A stretch of 36,543 bases of DNA from Bacteroidota bacterium (lineage in GTDB: Bacteria; Bacteroidota; Bacteroidia; Flavobacteriales_F; PHOS-HE28), in contig JAFDZE010000020.1 of NCBI GenBank assembly GCA_018267155.1, forward strand, positions 1-36,543. Direction: 5' to 3'. A program made the position numbers and the translations under genes. The notes under the pieces are model-generated. The model saw nothing but the letters and a program-made list of their open reading frames with translations, searched no databases and was not told where the DNA came from. Below, one piece after another: positions 33,994 through 36,543 of the stretch; position 1 is the stretch's first letter, and every line of letters starts with the position of its first letter.

Positions 33994-34347
33994 ATGCGTT
34001 TCGTCGCGGACGAAAGCGTTGAAGCGTACATCATTGCGGCGCTCGCCGGATCCGGACATGTGGTCCACGACATCAGCAAAGAACACCAAGGTGCCGATGA
34101 CGAGGAGGTGCTGCGCATCGCGCGTGAACGGGGCGATGTGCTGTTGACCAACGACAAGGACTTCGGCGATCTGGTCTTCCAGCGTGCTTCGCCCCATCAA
34201 GGCGTTATCCTCATGCGGTTCCATGGCATGCGGCCTGAGGAGCGCATGGCCCGCGTGGTCATGGTCATCGGGCTCCACGAACTGGAATTCCGCAACGCGT
34301 TCACAACGGTGCGCCAACGGTCCATCCGGATCAGGCCCCGGAATTGA
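33994..34347 (+). CDS. DUF5615 PIN-like toxin (ribonuclease)
   Basis: This 117-residue protein has the DUF5615/Mut7-C-type PIN fold, the usual partner of DUF433. The N-terminal RFVADESVEAYIIAAL supplies acidic D6 and E7, and the central GDVLLTNDKDFGDLVF supplies D54 and D56, the metal-binding cluster expected of a PIN ribonuclease. HVVHDISKEHQGADDEEVLR is also typical. All predicted catalytic residues are intact, so the toxin looks active. It is expected to cleave RNA, tRNA being the usual PIN target, and to be neutralised by the DUF433 protein; the target here is inferred only. Confidence 0.9.
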   Translation: MRFVADESVEAYIIAALAGSGHVVHDISKEHQGADDEEVLRIARERGDVLLTNDKDFGDLVFQRASPHQGVILMRFHGMRPEERMARVVMVIGLHELEFRNAFTTVRQRSIRIRPRN

Positions 34348-34418
34348 CGGAAAGCCGGTCCGCGCATGCAGCCCGGACCAAATGGGAAGAGCGCCTTCGG
34401 CGCTGCTCGTGGCCTCCC

Positions 34419-34958
34419 TCAGAACAACTTCCGCACTTCCTCCTTCAAAGTCAGGATCGCCTCCTGCGTGGGCAGGTGGCTCAGGCGTGCGGCCGTTTCG
34501 AACACGCGCTGGCTGAGGGCCGTGCCGGTGGCCGTGGGCCCCGTCTGCTCGTAAGCGATGTTGATGATGCGCAAGGTCTCCTCCTTGGCCATCTTCACCT
34601 GGCTCCAGGCCCGCTCGCTGATGTAGATCTGCTGCGTCACGTTGTGCTCGAGTTCCTCGCGCACGGTGGCGAGCAGTTCGCCGTGCAGGCCCTGGCTCGT
34701 CATGTTGCTCTTGTGTACGCGCAGCACCAAGGCCCCCGGCGAGATGCGCTCCAGGAACAGCGTGAGCCGCTCGTAGGCCTGGAGGCGCAAGGGCAGCGCA
34801 TGCTTGTGGTCGTCCTTCTTGATCTGGGCCAGCCAGTCGGCGTTGCGCTCCTGTGCGCGGGCGCTGAGCATGTTGCGGATCAGGTAGAAGGACGTGAGGA
34901 AGACCACCACGCTGGGAAGCAGCGCGAGCAGGACTTGGAACCATTGATCGCCGGTCAT
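34419..34958 (-). CDS. Small single-pass membrane protein of unknown function
   Basis: This 179-residue protein has one N-terminal membrane segment (about 6-28, FQVLLALLPSVVVFLTSFYL) followed by a mostly helical cytoplasmic domain with basic/acidic pairs: DWLAQIKKDDHKHALPLRLQ, AYERLTLFLERISPGALVLR, ELLATVREELEHNVTQQIYI, SERAWSQVKMAKEETLRIIN and EAILTLKEEVRKLF. I recall unnamed Bacteroidota proteins of this layout, but give no function. The stop lies 71 nt from the convergent toxin gene; two short hairpins (34357-34379 and 34390-34404) separate them. GATATTCG just upstream of the start is one base from the promoter octamer. Confidence 0.8.
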   Translation of the reverse strand: MTGDQWFQVLLALLPSVVVFLTSFYLIRNMLSARAQERNADWLAQIKKDDHKHALPLRLQAYERLTLFLERISPGALVLRVHKSNMTSQGLHGELLATVREELEHNVTQQIYISERAWSQVKMAKEETLRIINIAYEQTGPTATGTALSQRVFETAARLSHLPTQEAILTLKEEVRKLF

Positions 34959-35008
34959 CGGTGGAAAATCGGTTGCCGAATATCGGCATCGGCGCGGGAA
35001 GCGGGGTC

Positions 35009-35016
35009 TATTTTCG
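35009..35016 (+). promoter_or_regulatory. Putative -7 element TATTTTCG of the aminotransferase operon
   Basis: TATTTTCG ends 39 nt before the ATG at 35056. No TTG lies at -33 spacing. Confidence 0.5.
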
Positions 35017-35055
35017 CGCGCTCACCATCGGGCCCTCGAACCACGGGCCAACCGC

Positions 35056-36225
35056 ATGCACCTATCCCCATTGGTCACCTCCCTGGTGGAGCCCGCCACC
35101 CTGCTCATGGCCCGCCGCAGCCGCGAGCTGAAGGCCCAGGGCCGCGACATCATCGATCTGAGCCTGGGCGAACCGGACCACTACCCGCCCGCCTTCGCCC
35201 TGGCCGCAGCGCATGAGGCCCTCAACGGCCCCTGGCACAAATACCCGCCGGTGAATGGCCACCTGGACGTGCGGCAGGCCATCGCCCGCAAGTTCAAGCG
35301 CGACAACGGACTGGAGTACACCGCCGATCAGATCGTGGTGAGCACCGGCGCCAAGCAGTCGCTCATCAACGTGGTGATGGCCCTGGTGGGCCCCGGCGAT
35401 GAGGTGGTGATCCCCGCGCCGTACTGGGTCACTTACAGCGAGCAGGTGCGCCTGGCCGGGGGCACGCCCGTCATCGTTACCAGCACCCTGGAGGAGAACT
35501 GGAAGCCGCCGGTGGAGCGCATCGCCGCGGCCATCACCCCGCGCACGCGGCTGCTGATGTTCAGCTCGCCCTGCAACCCGAGCGGCTCGGTGCTCACGTT
35601 GGAAGAGATGGAGGCGCTGGCGGCCGTGGTACGCAAGCACCCGGAGTTGTACGTGGTGAGCGACGAGATCTACGAGCACATCGTGTTCAGTGGCACGCAC
35701 CGCTCCTTCGCGGCGTTGCCGGGCATGATGGAACGCACCGTCACGGTGAACGGACTGAGCAAGGCCTTCGCCCTCACGGGCTGGCGCATGGGCTACATCG
35801 GTGCGCCATTGTGGATCGCGCAGGCCGCTACCAAGATCCAAGGACAGTTCACCAGCGGGGCCAACAGCATCGCCCAGCGGGTGGCACTCGCGTGCGTGGA
35901 GGCCGATCCCGCACAACTCGGCGGCATGCGGGCCGACTTCCTGCGCCGCAGGGATCTTTTGATCGAAGCGCTGAAGACCGTGCCCGGCTGGCGCTGCAAC
36001 GTGCCGCAGGGAGCCTTCTACGTGCTTCCCGACGCCAGTGCCAGCCTGAGGAAGCTCGGGTTGAAAACATCCCAGGACCTCTGTATGCACCTGCTGGAGC
36101 ACGCGGGCGTGGGCGTGGTGGAGGGCGATGCCTTCGGGGCCACGGGCACCGTGCGCATCAGTTATGCCACCAGCGACGACAAGTTGCTCGCCGCCGTGGA
36201 CCGCATCGCCCAAGCCCTGGTCTGA
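35056..36225 (+). CDS. PLP-dependent class I aminotransferase (aspartate-type)
   Basis: This 389-residue fold-type I aminotransferase most resembles aspartate aminotransferases of the Igamma/Ib group. DIIDLSLGEPDHYPP near the N-terminus positions substrate; KYPPVNGHLDVRQAIARKF and VVSTGAKQSLINVVMAL hold the cofactor phosphate; PAPYWVTYSEQVRLAGG provides the stacking aromatic; N174 in SPCNPSG and D203/Y206 in VSDEIYEH contact the pyridine ring. The Schiff-base lysine is K236 in GLSKAFALTGWRMGY. It probably transfers amino groups between aspartate or aromatic amino acids and 2-oxoglutarate; exact specificity cannot be told. The heptose kinase gene starts 3 nt after its stop. Confidence 0.93.
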   Translation: MHLSPLVTSLVEPATLLMARRSRELKAQGRDIIDLSLGEPDHYPPAFALAAAHEALNGPWHKYPPVNGHLDVRQAIARKFKRDNGLEYTADQIVVSTGAKQSLINVVMALVGPGDEVVIPAPYWVTYSEQVRLAGGTPVIVTSTLEENWKPPVERIAAAITPRTRLLMFSSPCNPSGSVLTLEEMEALAAVVRKHPELYVVSDEIYEHIVFSGTHRSFAALPGMMERTVTVNGLSKAFALTGWRMGYIGAPLWIAQAATKIQGQFTSGANSIAQRVALACVEADPAQLGGMRADFLRRRDLLIEALKTVPGWRCNVPQGAFYVLPDASASLRKLGLKTSQDLCMHLLEHAGVGVVEGDAFGATGTVRISYATSDDKLLAAVDRIAQALV

Positions 36226-36228
36226 TCC

Positions 36229-36543
36229 GTGAGCACCCCCATCGACGCCCGCACCATCGCCGAAGGCTTCGGCCGCACCACGGCATTGGTGGTGGGCGAT
36301 GTGATGGTGGACGCCTATCTCTGGGGTCGCGTGGACCGCATCAGTCCCGAAGCGCCGGTACCCGTGGTGCAGGTGACGGACCGCAGCGCGCGGCTCGGTG
36401 GGGCGGCCAACGTGGCGCGCAACCTGCGGGCGCTGGGTGCCAAGGCCATCGTGGCCAGCATCATCGGCGATGATGCCGACGCGCGCACGCTCGAAAAGCT
36501 GCTGAAGGACGAGGGCCTCGGTGCCGAGGGCATCGTGCGCTCG
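36229..36543 (+). CDS. hldE: D-glycero-beta-D-manno-heptose-7-phosphate kinase (HldE/RfaE N-terminal type), partial
   Basis: The frame is open from a GTG at 36229 to the right edge (105 codons), so the C-terminus is missing. It is a PfkB/ribokinase-family sugar kinase: ALVVGDVMVDAYLWGRVDRI followed by SPEAPVPVVQV and RLGGAANVARNLRALGA is the conserved start of RfaE domain I, the kinase that phosphorylates heptose-7-phosphate for LPS core synthesis. GTG is used because the next ATG, within GDVMVD, would cut into the fold. Whether an adenylyltransferase domain follows cannot be seen. It lies 3 nt after the aminotransferase gene, so the two are co-transcribed. Confidence 0.88.
   Translation, partial: MSTPIDARTIAEGFGRTTALVVGDVMVDAYLWGRVDRISPEAPVPVVQVTDRSARLGGAANVARNLRALGAKAIVASIIGDDADARTLEKLLKDEGLGAEGIVRS

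Overview
The window is a GC-rich chromosomal segment (near 60% by eye) from a member of the Bacteroidota, most likely a high-GC Flavobacteriales-like lineage; the order is my inference. Support for the phylum: type IX secretion (T9SS) C-terminal sorting domains on several secreted proteins, SprB and PKD repeats, a fused SecDF, type III glutamine synthetase, a PorE-like TPR/propeller/OmpA protein, and a recurrent TAnnTT(T/C)G octamer just upstream of many start codons, which matches the -7 element of the Bacteroidota primary sigma factor.

Layout. 1-5700: a large secreted CUB/PKD/SprB adhesin-like protein running off the left edge, a small acidic lipoprotein with DLG repeats, and a two-gene unit of an ECF sigma factor and a membrane-anchored PKD protein. 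5800-9250: malate dehydrogenase convergent with a VCBS-propeller T9SS cargo. 9390-17900: secDF, a TatA-like protein, glnN and the PorE-like protein, each behind its own promoter octamer. 17925-21036: purM, prfA and pyrF in one strand run. 21037-25409: a DUF4350-like secreted protein, a DUF2851-PspC pair, a BNR-repeat T9SS cargo and a small secreted cysteine protein. 25570-28550: an L,D-transpeptidase, purK-purE and a small beta-barrel protein. 28671-31554: a pappalysin-type metalloprotease with two GEVED domains, and rpe. 31630-34958: a conserved secreted protein, a 539-bp non-coding block built of palindromic and direct repeats, meaB, a DUF433/DUF5615 toxin-antitoxin pair and a small membrane protein. 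35056-36543: an aminotransferase and the start of a heptose-7-phosphate kinase gene.

How it fits together. Much of the window serves the cell envelope: SecDF and TatA export proteins, T9SS cargos (2955, 9248, 24983 and 30788, reading leftwards) would pass to the surface, the PorE-like protein could anchor the T9SS machine to peptidoglycan, the L,D-transpeptidase remodels peptidoglycan, and HldE starts heptose synthesis. The rest is housekeeping: purine and pyrimidine synthesis (purM, purE, purK, pyrF), nitrogen assimilation (glnN), the TCA cycle (mdh), the pentose phosphate pathway (rpe), translation (prfA) and B12-dependent mutase maintenance (meaB).

I see no CRISPR array, prophage, insertion sequence, tRNA or rRNA. 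The least ordinary items are the repeat block abutting meaB, the ECF sigma/PKD membrane protein unit, the DLG-repeat lipoprotein, the terminator hairpin placed directly before purM, and the very short leaders implied by the promoter octamers.
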